The notes under the pieces are model-generated. The model did not search any database. It saw only the letters and a program-made list of their open reading frames with translations, and was not told the origin of the DNA. Shown in pieces: positions 7,657 through 15,095 of a DNA stretch of 17,144 nucleotides (position 1 is the first letter of the stretch; each line of letters starts with the position of its first letter). Source of the DNA: Lachnospiraceae bacterium (lineage in GTDB: Bacteria; Bacillota; Clostridia; Lachnospirales; Lachnospiraceae); the NCBI GenBank assembly GCA_009774345.1, contig VSNR01000095.1:1-17144 (forward strand). Direction: 5' to 3'. The translations under genes were made by a program, and so were the position numbers.

Positions 7657-7865
7657 GCCAGAGAAATAACTTCTCTCCATATTTATATGGACATGTGGTA
7701 CAAGGAGCGTACCGCCGTTAGACTGGAAACGTTAAAACTATGCATACACTTTACGAAATAGTTGATTTCGCATGAAAGTGAAAGGCTTTCAATCGGGTGG
7801 CAAGCACCTAAATAAACCAGTAATACTTTTGTTTGTAAAGGTTCTGCGTTCGCAGAACCTTTTTA
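7657..7865 (+). ncRNA. Structured non-coding RNA upstream of the PBECR4-like gene
   Basis: The stretch between a strong promoter and an intrinsic terminator folds by eye into a chain of hairpins. They are TCCATA/TATGGA (7676-7691); GGTAC/GTACC with loop AAGGAGC (7697-7713); CGTT/AACG with loop AGACTGGA (7716-7731); a bipartite stem CACTTT/AAAGTG enclosing CGAAAT/ATTTCG (7747-7780); GGTG/CACC with loop GCAAG (7796-7808); then the terminator. The GGAG of the second loop could pair with CTCC just upstream of the first hairpin stem. There is no convincing ORF. Two readings are open: an RNA antitoxin for the following gene, or an independent sRNA. The size and the GGTAC-loop-GTACC-GCCG core remind me of the clostridial raiA ncRNA, but this is from memory and unverified. 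No tandem repeats, unlike known ToxI RNAs. Confidence 0.72.
7837..7865 (+). terminator. Intrinsic terminator between the RNA and the PBECR4-like gene
   Basis: A 12-bp stem (AAAGGTTCTGCG, 7837-7848, with its complement from 7851) closes on a very short loop and ends in a run of five T (7860-7864). The ribosome binding site of the next gene begins only 4-5 nt later, so that gene depends on read-through or on a promoter not visible in the gap. Confidence 0.88.
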
Positions 7866-7879
7866 CTTAGGAGAACTCA

Positions 7880-8536
7880 ATGATAATCAACGCAAAACTT
7901 TCAGATAAAGAATTATTAAATGCAATTTATAACGCTGCTCATGTATATGCAAAATTAGTGGACAACACATACTTAATTATAGGAAAAAATAAAAACTCCG
8001 ATTACTTTTGGTTTCAATGCCAATTTCATAAAAAACATTTCATGCACCTTTTGGGTATTGATAGCAAGACTCTGAAAGCTAATGAATTTTATGATAAATG
8101 TGTTGCTCACAACCATGGTTTAGACGCTGGTATTTCAATCATTGACTGTACACCATCACGAAATCACAATCGTACAACTGTCAATGAAAAAAGTTCCTGC
8201 TGTGCAGATATGCTTCGAATCCAGGATGCAAAATACATGAAAATTGGTCTTAAAAATAAAATTTCACAAAATGTAGATTTTTCATATGCTTATGGAAACA
8301 CTGCTACTCTTGGTTTTCAAGAATCCAAAAGTTCATTAAGTTTTCCTATCACTTTAATTCCAAAAAGTATTGATACATTTGCCTCTATCAAATATAAAAT
8401 TATATTTTTATTTGAGAAAAAGCTAACAGAAATGAAGTACAAAAAACTGATTGTTGAAATAAAAGAGGGACTTTTCACCGAACTTTTATCTGAATTTCCA
8501 GAAAAACTTAAAACACTGATTGAACCAACCGAGTAG
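7880..8536 (+). CDS. PBECR4-like protein, putative nuclease toxin
   Basis: This 218-aa soluble protein has no signal peptide or membrane helix. The N-terminal half resembles PBECR4, a proposed phage/Barnase-EndoU-ColicinE5/D-RelE-like nuclease family. The cue is the FWFQCQFHKKHFMHLLGID segment (residues 43-61, with H50, H53 and H56), followed by EFYDKC. The middle carries a dense polar patch, TPSRNHNRTTVNEKSSCC (91-108), and then YAYGNTATLGF and SFPITLIP (155-161). The C-terminal third is Lys/Glu-rich and helical. AGGAG lies 6 nt before the ATG. The coding sequence is clearly more AT-rich than feoB and gltD on either side, suggesting transfer. It sits directly behind the terminator of the structured RNA, and no protein antitoxin gene is adjacent. 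The family call is from memory of motif order; catalytic residues cannot be assigned. Confidence 0.6.
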   Translation: MIINAKLSDKELLNAIYNAAHVYAKLVDNTYLIIGKNKNSDYFWFQCQFHKKHFMHLLGIDSKTLKANEFYDKCVAHNHGLDAGISIIDCTPSRNHNRTTVNEKSSCCADMLRIQDAKYMKIGLKNKISQNVDFSYAYGNTATLGFQESKSSLSFPITLIPKSIDTFASIKYKIIFLFEKKLTEMKYKKLIVEIKEGLFTELLSEFPEKLKTLIEPTE

Positions 8537-8542
8537 AACCAC

Positions 8543-8587
8543 CGGGCACCCGCCAGCTTCCGCTGCCAAATTTCACTTGGGTGCCCG
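8543..8587. repeat. Large imperfect hairpin between convergent genes
   Basis: CGGGCACCC (8543-8551) pairs with GGGTGCCCG (8579-8587). The 27-nt interior can form two small hairpins, CAGC-TTCC-GCTG and CCAA-(7 nt)-TTGG, giving a three-way shape. It lies between the convergent PBECR4-like and gltD stop codons. There is no U-tract on either side, so it is at best a weak terminator or mRNA 3' stabiliser. It may also mark the right edge of the inserted RNA/toxin-like segment. Confidence 0.55.
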
Positions 8588-8599
8588 TGTGTAAAGTCC

Positions 8600-10093
8600 T
8601 CACTGCACATACATATTGGAGTATCCCATCAGGCTCTCATCGACTTCTCTTGCGCACTCGCGCCCCTGCCGGATTGCCTTGACCACCAGCGACTGCCCGG
8701 TGTGCATGTCGCCCGCGACAAAAATATTTTCTACACTGGTCTGATATCTGCCCGGCTCTGTCTTAACATTGGTGCGGGCATCCAGCGCGAGGTGAAATGC
8801 GTCTGTGACATACTTCTGGCTGCCAAGGAACCCTACTGCGATCAGTACAAGCTGTGCTTCTAGTACCCGCTCACTCCCCTCGATCTCTTTCATGTTCATT
8901 CTGCCAGTCTCCGGGTCTTTTTCCCATGCAAGCTTCACAATCTTCACACCGCATAAACTGCCATCCTTATCCTTTAGAAATTCCTTGACAGTAGCCTCAT
9001 AGATGCGGGGGTCCTGCCCAAACAGTGCGATCGCCTCCTCCTGTCCGTAGTCGGTCTTGCAGACTTTGGGCCACTCCGGCCAAGGATTGCTGGCTGCTCT
9101 GGTATCCGGGGCTTTTGGCATCATTTCGACCTGTGTCACGGATTTTGCCCCAAGCCTGATCGCAGTGCCAACGCAGTCATTGCCTGTGTCGCCGCCGCCG
9201 ATAATCACGACATCCTTGTCTTTTGCGGAAACATAGGCATGATCTGCCAGCTCAGAATCCAGCAGACTCTTTGTCACCCCTGTGAGAAAATCCACCGCAA
9301 AATAAATGCCCTTCGCATCCCGTCCGGGTGCGCTTAAATCTCTTGGATTGGAGGCGCCACATGCAAACACAATCCTGTCAAATCCCTCCACAAGCTTCTT
9401 GGACTTGACATCGCGCCCGATATCCGTGTTGGTGAAAAACTGGACGCCCTCCTCCTTCATCACCTGAATCTTGCGGTCTATGATATGTTTTTCGAGCTTC
9501 ATGTTTGGAATCCCATACATCAACAGTCCGCCAAGACGGTCACTGCGCTCAAACACCGTGACATTGTGCCCCCGCTTGTTGAGCTGGTCTGCCACGGCAA
9601 GCCCGGAAGGGCCGCTTCCAATCACCGCCACAGTCTTGTTCGTGCGGACTTTGGGCGGCTTTGCAGCCGCCAGTCCGGTCTTGTAGGCATTCTCTATAAT
9701 GGCATACTCATTTTCCTTTGTCGCAACTGCGTCACCATGCAGTCCGCAGGTACAGGCATGTTCACAGAGCGCCGGGCATACCCTTGCCGTAAACTCTGGA
9801 AAGTTATTGGTTTTCTTGAGGCGGTTATAAGCGCGCTCCCAGTTTCCTGTATAGACCAGATCATTCCACTCCGGCACCAGATTGTGAAGCGGACAGCCAG
9901 CAGTCATGCCGGCGATCGTCATCCCGGACTGACAGAACGGCACGCCGCACTCCATGCATCTTGCCCCCTGCTTCTGCTGTTCCTCCATAGGAAGATGCTC
10001 ATGAAATTCATTAAAATGCTTGATTCTCTCCTCCGGCGCTTCCGCCGTCGAAGTTTTTCTCTCATAATCTAAAAATCCTGTTGGTTTTCCCAT
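8600..10093 (-). CDS. gltD: Glutamate synthase (NADPH) small subunit
   Basis: This 497-aa flavoprotein passes electrons from NADPH to the large GOGAT subunit for ammonia assimilation. Cys residues for [4Fe-4S] clusters lie at 46, 49, 54 and 67 (RCMECGVPFC, GCPLHN) and around 106-116 (CPALCEHACTC). The FAD Rossmann motif VIGSGPSG is at about 158-164, followed by GGLLMYGIPNMKL. The NAD(P)H motif VIIGGGDTGNDC is at 296-307. The C-terminal flavin motif VFVAGDMHTGQSLV is followed by AIRQGRE. I chose the ATG at 10093 because AGGAGGAG lies about 8 nt upstream; longer in-frame starts would run into the end of gltB. It begins 19 bp after the gltB stop, forming a clear gltB-gltD operon. Confidence 0.95.
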   Translation of the reverse strand: MGKPTGFLDYERKTSTAEAPEERIKHFNEFHEHLPMEEQQKQGARCMECGVPFCQSGMTIAGMTAGCPLHNLVPEWNDLVYTGNWERAYNRLKKTNNFPEFTARVCPALCEHACTCGLHGDAVATKENEYAIIENAYKTGLAAAKPPKVRTNKTVAVIGSGPSGLAVADQLNKRGHNVTVFERSDRLGGLLMYGIPNMKLEKHIIDRKIQVMKEEGVQFFTNTDIGRDVKSKKLVEGFDRIVFACGASNPRDLSAPGRDAKGIYFAVDFLTGVTKSLLDSELADHAYVSAKDKDVVIIGGGDTGNDCVGTAIRLGAKSVTQVEMMPKAPDTRAASNPWPEWPKVCKTDYGQEEAIALFGQDPRIYEATVKEFLKDKDGSLCGVKIVKLAWEKDPETGRMNMKEIEGSERVLEAQLVLIAVGFLGSQKYVTDAFHLALDARTNVKTEPGRYQTSVENIFVAGDMHTGQSLVVKAIRQGRECAREVDESLMGYSNMYVQ

Positions 10094-10112
10094 TTCACAG
10101 TCTCCTCCTGTC

Positions 10113-13100
10113 CTATTTGTGCGTGTTGGCGTAAAATGCCTCGATCTGCGCCTGCTCTGCACTAAGCCCCTTCTCCTCCATCTGCACGATGGTTCTTAAC
10201 ATCCGTTCATAATCATATGGAATGATCTTCTTAAATTTCGGCAGATAGGTGCCAAAATCTGCCAAAATCTTTCTGCCCTTTGCGGAACCTGTATACTTCA
10301 CATGCTCCTCAATCATCCCTTTTAACTCGATCACATCATATTTGTTCGTAATCTCGCTCATGGAAATCATTTCTTTGTTGACGCGCATATACAGATCATT
10401 TTCCTCATCAAGCACATACGCGATGCCGCCGCTCATGCCTGCGGCAAAATTTTTGCCGGTGCCGCCAAGCACCACGACACGCCCGCCTGTCATATACTCA
10501 CAGCCATGGTCGCCCACACCCTCGACGACTGCAAGCGCGCCCGAATTTCTGACACAGAACCGCTCTCCTGCCACACCGTTGATAAATGCCTTTCCGCTCG
10601 TCGCGCCATACAGCGCCACATTGCCGACGATGATATTCTCATCCTGCTTGAAACTGCTTCCCTTAGGCGGATAGACAATCAGCTTGCCGCCGGATAAGCC
10701 CTTTCCAAAATAGTCGTTGGAATCTCCTGCGAGCTCCAGCGTGAGCCCGTTTGGTATAAATGCGCCAAAACTCTGTCCGCCTGCGCCATGACAGTGTATT
10801 TTGAATGTATCCTCCTCCAAAGTGTCATGATACCGCTTGGTAATCTCTGAGCCAAAGATTGTTCCAAAGGAGCGGTCTGTGTTTGTGACTTCCACCGAGA
10901 TGTCTTTCTTCCTGCCGGCCGCAAGCGCACCGCCAAGCTGCTTTAACAAAACCCTTTCATCCAATGTCTTTTCCAGCTCAAAATCATAGACCTGTCTGGG
11001 GTCAAACACTGCTTTCTGCGCCTGATAAGGATTGTTTAAAATCAAGCTTAAATCCAATTTCACTGTGCCGCGGGGCAGCGTCTCTTTCATTTTCAGCAGA
11101 TCGGTCCGTCCCACCAGATCATCGACGGTTCTGACCCCGAGCTTTGCCATATACTCCCTCAGCTCCTGAGCGATAAACCGCATGAAATTTATAACGTATT
11201 CCGGCTTGCCCTGAAAGCGTTTGCGCAGCTCTGGATTCTGTGTCGCAATGCCTACCGGACAGGTGTCAAGGTTGCACACGCGCATCATCACACAGCCCAT
11301 TGTCACCAGCGGCGCAGTCGCAAAACCAAACTCCTCCGCACCGAGTATCGCAGCGATGGCTACGTCACGTCCTGTCATCAGTTTTCCATCGGTCTCAATG
11401 CGGACTTTGTTTCTCAGTCCGTTTTGAATCAATGTCTGGTGTGTCTCCGCAAGCCCCAGCTCCCACGGAAGTCCGGCATTGTGAATAGAACTCTTTGGCG
11501 CGGCGCCTGTACCGCCGTCATAACCTGAGATCAATACCACCTGCGCACCTGCTTTTGCAACACCTGCCGCAACGGTACCAACACCTGCCTCCGATACCAG
11601 TTTGACACTGATTCTCGCATCTTTATTCGAATTTTTCAAATCATAGATCAATTGCGCCAAATCCTCTATCGAATAGATATCATGATGCGGCGGCGGCGAG
11701 ATCAGACCGACGCCCGGTGTCGAATGCCTTGTCTTTGCCACCCACGGATAAACCTTGCCCGCTGGCAGATGGCCGCCCTCGCCGGGCTTTGCCCCCTGCG
11801 CCATCTTAATCTGGATTTCCTGCGCGCTCACCAGATATTTGCTGGTGACGCCAAACCGCCCGCTCGCTACCTGCTTGATCGCAGAACAGCGGTTGAGCCC
11901 ATCTGCGCCAACCACCATACGGTCTAAATCCTCACCGCCTTCGCCGGAGTTGGATTTGCCGTGAAGCAGATTCATGGCAATCGCAAGCGTCTCATGTGCC
12001 TCTTTTGAAATTGACCCATAAGACATTGCCCCTGTCTTGAAACGGGTAACAATGCGGTCCACACTCTCCACCTCATCGATGGGAATACTCTTTTGGGGAT
12101 AATTAAAGTCCATCAATCCCCGGATATTGCGGATGCTGTTCTCATCATCAATCAGATCGGAATACTGCTTAAACAGTTCATAGTCCCCTCTCTGCGTAGA
12201 CTGCTGTAGCATATGAATGGTGGCAGGATTATACAAATGCTCCTCCCCGCCGCCGCGCGATTTATGCTGTCCGGGACTGTCCAGCGTCAGGTCTGTCGCA
12301 AGCCCCAGCGGGTCAAATGCCAGCGAGTGCAGCGCATCCACTTCGTCTGCAATATCTTTCAGCGTGATGCCGCCCACTCTGCAAACGGTATTCGTAAAAT
12401 ACCTGTTCACCACGTCCGCATCAATTCCGATTGCCTCAAAAATCTGAGAGCCCTGATAAGACTGAATCGTGGAAATGCCCATTTTGGATGCAATCTTGAC
12501 AATGCCGTGCAGTATCGCATCATTGTAATCGTCCACCGCGGCGTGATAATCCTTGTCGAGCATTCCATTGTCGATCAGCTCCTTGATGGATTCCTGCGCC
12601 AGATAGGGATTCACCGCACACGCGCCATAGCCGATCAGCGCTGCAAAATCATGTACTTCCCTAGGCTCCGCAGACTCGATAATCAGCGCGACACTGGTCC
12701 GCTTCTTCGTGCGAATCAGATGTTTCTGCATCGCGGACACCGCAAGCAGCGACGGAATTGCAACATGGTTCTCGTCCACACCGCGGTCTGAGAGAATGAT
12801 GATATTGACCCCCTCGCGGTATGCGCGGTCCGCCTCTACGTACAGATGATCTATCGCGCGCTCCAAACTGGTGTTTTTGTAATAAATGATTGGAATGACC
12901 TCCACCTTGAAGCCTTCGCGTTTCATATTCTTGATTTTTAAAAGGTCTGTAATCGTCAGAATCGGGTTGTTGACCTTTAGCACATTACAGTTCTTTTCTG
13001 TATCATGCAGCAGATTTCCATCCTTTCCGATATATACGGTGGTCGATGTGACCACTTCCTCACGAATTGCATCAATCGGCGGATTCGTGACCTGCGCAAA

Positions 13101-14654
13101 CTGCTGTTTAAAATAATGGGACAATTGATGATGCGTCTTAGACAGCACTGGAATCGGTGTGTCCACTCCCATCGCACCAATACTTTCCCCGCCATTTTTT
13201 GCCATCGGAAGGATGCTGGTCTTGAGCTCATCATAGGTATAGCCAAATGCCTTCTGCATCCGCTGTCTCTCCTCGTCCGAGAACGCAGGCACTCTCACAT
13301 TGGGTATCTTTAACTCTTTTAACGTGACAAGATTCGAATCCAGCCACTCCCCGTAAGGATGACTCTTTGCATATTTTTCCTTGAGGGTGTCATCATCCAC
13401 CACTTCCCCCTTGACTGTATCCACCAGCAGCATTTTGCCCGGACGCAGTCTGTCCTTTTTGATAATCTTCGCTGCGTCAATCGGAAGCACGCCAACCTCT
13501 GAGGACAAGATCAGCTGGTCATCCGAAGTAATATAGTAACGGGAGGGTCTGAGTCCGTTCCGGTCAAGCACAGCCCCCATGATATCTCCATCTGAAAAAA
13601 GTATGGACGCCGGGCCATCCCAAGGTTCCATCATCGTCGCATAGTATTGATAGAAATCCTTCTTGGACTGGGACATGGTCTTGTTGTTTGCCCACGGCTC
13701 CGGGATCGTAATCATCACTGCAAGCGGAAGCTCCATGCCGCTCATCACCAGAAATTCCAGTGTGTTGTCCAGCATGGCAGAATCGGACCCCTGCGCGTTC
13801 ACCACGGGCAGTACCTTGTGAAATTCATGGCTCAAAAATGCAGATTCCATGTTTTCCTCGCGCGCAAGCATCTTATCCACATTGCCGCGAATGGTGTTGA
13901 TCTCCCCGTTATGTACGATAAAGCGGTTCGGATGCGCCCGCTCCCAGCTCGGATTCGTATTCGTAGAAAAGCGGGAGTGCACGATTGCAATCGCAGACAC
14001 ATAATCATCGCACTGCAAATCCCGAAAGAATGTCCTTAGCTGATTGACAAGAAACATTCCCTTATAGACGATGGTTCTGCTGCTCAGTGATACCACATAG
14101 GTATTATCCGAACTCTGCTCAAACACGCGCCTTGCGATGTAGAGCTTTCTGTCAAATGCAAGCCCCTTCTCCACCGCTGCTGGTTTCCTGACAAATGCCT
14201 GCATGATGCAGGGCATACACTCTACTGCCTTATGCCCTAAGACAGACGGTACACAGGGGACTTCGCGCCATCCAAGAAATTCCAGCCCTTCCTTCTCAAC
14301 AATGATCTCAAACATCTTTTTCGCCTGATTTCTCTTGAGCTCATCCTGCGGAAAGAAGAACATGCCCACGCCGTACTCGCGCTCTCCGCCAAGCGCAATG
14401 CCAAGAGGGGCTGTGACTCTGACAAAAAAGTCATGACAGATCTGAACCAGAATCCCTACGCCGTCACCTGTCTTTCCCTCTGCATCCTTTCCAGCCCGGT
14501 GCTCCAGATTTTCTACGATTTTCAAGGCATTCTCCACGGTCTCACGCGTCTTGGTACCCTTGATGTTGACAACTGCACCAATCCCGCAGTTGTCATGTTC
14601 AAATTCAGCCCTGTGAAGCGGCGCTTCGGGAACATTCATCTTTGCATCAAACAT
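10113..14654 (-). CDS. gltB: Glutamate synthase (NADPH) large subunit
   Basis: This 1513-aa enzyme makes two glutamates from glutamine and 2-oxoglutarate. A 22-residue propeptide precedes the catalytic Cys23 of the class II glutamine amidotransferase domain (EHDNCGIGAVV). A central linking domain follows. The FMN-binding synthase domain (roughly residues 800-1190) contains GAMSYGSIS, KSNSGEGGED, GAKPGEGGHLP and SGYDGGTGAAP. The [3Fe-4S] ligands are C1121, C1127 and C1132 (C-x5-C-x4-C). The C-terminal GXGXG beta-helix (about 1250-1470) includes HGAGGQSFGAF and LSGGKLIVYPP. I chose the ATG at 14654 because AAGGAGAG lies just upstream; an in-frame start 30 codons earlier would translate through the leader hairpins. 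Length and motifs are intact. A strong promoter and a structured leader precede it. Confidence 0.96.
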   Translation of the reverse strand: MFDAKMNVPEAPLHRAEFEHDNCGIGAVVNIKGTKTRETVENALKIVENLEHRAGKDAEGKTGDGVGILVQICHDFFVRVTAPLGIALGGEREYGVGMFFFPQDELKRNQAKKMFEIIVEKEGLEFLGWREVPCVPSVLGHKAVECMPCIMQAFVRKPAAVEKGLAFDRKLYIARRVFEQSSDNTYVVSLSSRTIVYKGMFLVNQLRTFFRDLQCDDYVSAIAIVHSRFSTNTNPSWERAHPNRFIVHNGEINTIRGNVDKMLAREENMESAFLSHEFHKVLPVVNAQGSDSAMLDNTLEFLVMSGMELPLAVMITIPEPWANNKTMSQSKKDFYQYYATMMEPWDGPASILFSDGDIMGAVLDRNGLRPSRYYITSDDQLILSSEVGVLPIDAAKIIKKDRLRPGKMLLVDTVKGEVVDDDTLKEKYAKSHPYGEWLDSNLVTLKELKIPNVRVPAFSDEERQRMQKAFGYTYDELKTSILPMAKNGGESIGAMGVDTPIPVLSKTHHQLSHYFKQQFAQVTNPPIDAIREEVVTSTTVYIGKDGNLLHDTEKNCNVLKVNNPILTITDLLKIKNMKREGFKVEVIPIIYYKNTSLERAIDHLYVEADRAYREGVNIIILSDRGVDENHVAIPSLLAVSAMQKHLIRTKKRTSVALIIESAEPREVHDFAALIGYGACAVNPYLAQESIKELIDNGMLDKDYHAAVDDYNDAILHGIVKIASKMGISTIQSYQGSQIFEAIGIDADVVNRYFTNTVCRVGGITLKDIADEVDALHSLAFDPLGLATDLTLDSPGQHKSRGGGEEHLYNPATIHMLQQSTQRGDYELFKQYSDLIDDENSIRNIRGLMDFNYPQKSIPIDEVESVDRIVTRFKTGAMSYGSISKEAHETLAIAMNLLHGKSNSGEGGEDLDRMVVGADGLNRCSAIKQVASGRFGVTSKYLVSAQEIQIKMAQGAKPGEGGHLPAGKVYPWVAKTRHSTPGVGLISPPPHHDIYSIEDLAQLIYDLKNSNKDARISVKLVSEAGVGTVAAGVAKAGAQVVLISGYDGGTGAAPKSSIHNAGLPWELGLAETHQTLIQNGLRNKVRIETDGKLMTGRDVAIAAILGAEEFGFATAPLVTMGCVMMRVCNLDTCPVGIATQNPELRKRFQGKPEYVINFMRFIAQELREYMAKLGVRTVDDLVGRTDLLKMKETLPRGTVKLDLSLILNNPYQAQKAVFDPRQVYDFELEKTLDERVLLKQLGGALAAGRKKDISVEVTNTDRSFGTIFGSEITKRYHDTLEEDTFKIHCHGAGGQSFGAFIPNGLTLELAGDSNDYFGKGLSGGKLIVYPPKGSSFKQDENIIVGNVALYGATSGKAFINGVAGERFCVRNSGALAVVEGVGDHGCEYMTGGRVVVLGGTGKNFAAGMSGGIAYVLDEENDLYMRVNKEMISMSEITNKYDVIELKGMIEEHVKYTGSAKGRKILADFGTYLPKFKKIIPYDYERMLRTIVQMEEKGLSAEQAQIEAFYANTHK

Positions 14655-14683
14655 CTCATTCTCTCCTTCTCTTTCCTCGCCGC

Positions 14684-14727
14684 GCCCCCATGCACCGCTT
14701 CTGCGGCATACTTTCTCTGCATGGGGC
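14684..14727 (-). promoter_or_regulatory. Second hairpin in the gltB leader
   Basis: On the minus strand, GCCCCATGCA (14727-14718) pairs with TGCATGGGGGC (14694-14684) with one bulged G, flanked by GCGC on both sides. A CCGC-loop-GCGG hairpin (14695-14706) is nested inside. It ends about 15 nt before the ribosome binding site and could affect mRNA stability or initiation. Confidence 0.5.
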
Positions 14728-14734
14728 TGCGCAT

Positions 14735-14777
14735 AAAAAAGCAACCAAAAAACAGCATGAACCGTCTTTGGTTGCTT
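14735..14777 (-). terminator. Intrinsic terminator inside the gltB leader, attenuator candidate
   Basis: On the minus strand, AAGCAACCAAA (14777-14767) pairs with TTTGGTTGCTT (14749-14739) around a 17-nt loop, and a T-run follows (14740-14735). It lies about 25 nt after the predicted gltB start, so most transcripts should stop here unless antitermination occurs. I see no upstream T-box, riboswitch core or ANTAR hexaloop pair. Confidence 0.7.
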
Positions 14778-14808
14778 GAAATCTTATATTTTTCTATACA
14801 CTTTTTTC

Positions 14809-14837
14809 ATTATAAAAAATTTTTTGCTGTTTGTAAA
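14809..14837 (-). promoter_or_regulatory. Sigma-A promoter of gltB-gltD
   Basis: On the minus strand, -35 TTTACA (14837-14832), a 17-bp spacer made largely of A- and T-runs, and a consensus -10 TATAAT (14814-14809) predict a start near 14802 and a leader of about 148 nt before the gltB ATG. Confidence 0.82.
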
Positions 14838-14856
14838 GATTTTTTTGCGAAATTTT

Positions 14857-14977
14857 TTAACTTTCTAACAAACTTTTGTATATTTGAAACCGCTCACAGG
14901 CATGCTCAAGATCTGTACGTGTTGTTATCTTGATATTCCGCTCATCTCCGGGTATCATAACAACGTCCAGTCCCGCC
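14857..14977 (-). pseudogene. C-terminal remnant of an IspD/TarI-like cytidylyltransferase gene
   Basis: Translating the minus strand gives an open frame of about 40 codons ending at a TAA (14859-14857). It contains VVMIPGDERNIKITTRTDLE and ends IYKSLLES. The NIKITT-x-x-DLE block is the C-terminal hallmark of the IspD family (2-C-methyl-D-erythritol 4-phosphate cytidylyltransferase) and the related ribitol-5-phosphate enzyme TarI. The rest of the protein, more than 180 residues, is missing. Upstream of about 14978 the sequence becomes a copy of the ~23-bp repeat, and the frame soon meets a stop. The original gene was therefore probably cut by insertion or recombination at that repeat. The fragment has no start or ribosome binding site. 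IspD versus TarI cannot be decided from this piece. Confidence 0.72.
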
Positions 14978-15000
14978 GTAAAGTATGAAATTGTCAAGGT
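14978..15000 (+). repeat. 23-bp repeat copy R1
   Basis: This copy reads GTAAAGTATG, AAA, then TTGTCAAGGT. It matches the copy at 16174-16196 at 21 of 23 positions in the same orientation. It sits exactly where the ispD-like frame loses similarity. On the minus strand it contains TTGACA, a perfect -35 hexamer, but no -10 follows at proper spacing. Confidence 0.7.
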
Positions 15001-15052
15001 GCTGTTAGATTTACATCATCATATCATTTCTCTTTTGGACACTCATGTGCAT

Positions 15053-15095
15053 AAAAAAATCCTAATGTAAAATCAACTGCATACTTTACATTGGG
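15053..15095 (-). terminator. Intrinsic terminator of the Rpn-family gene
   Basis: On the minus strand, CCCAATGTAAA (15095-15085) pairs with TTTACATTAGG (15071-15061), with one G-U pair, around a 13-nt loop. It is followed by ATTTTTTT (15060-15053). The left inverted repeat of the Rpn cassette forms the 5' arm and loop of this hairpin. Confidence 0.8.

Noticed and set aside
7657..7836. Tandem repeats or a CRISPR-like array in the structured RNA
   Set aside because: I looked for repeated units as in ToxI antitoxins or CRISPR arrays and found none; the region is a series of different hairpins.
7657..8536. TnpB/IscB-type element with guide RNA
   Set aside because: The 218-aa protein has no RuvC or HNH motifs and the RNA lies upstream of the gene, separated from it by a terminator.
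8543..8587. Integron attC-like site
   Set aside because: The imperfect palindrome has paired arms and an inner loop, but I see no attC core sites and no integron context; it is better described as a hairpin between convergent genes.
10113..14744. Longer GltB with a 30-residue N-terminal extension
   Set aside because: The extension would be translated from the leader hairpins without a ribosome binding site; the ATG at 14654 has a good one and gives a normal propeptide length before Cys23.
14637..14757. Leader peptide starting in the gltB terminator loop (MLFFGCFF...)
   Set aside because: There is an open frame overlapping the gltB start, but no ribosome binding site, and the ATG sits inside the terminator loop.
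14433..14933. 166-codon plus-strand frame across the gltB start and leader
   Set aside because: It runs antisense through gltB, its leader hairpins and the promoter, and is rich in low-complexity residues; no family recognised.
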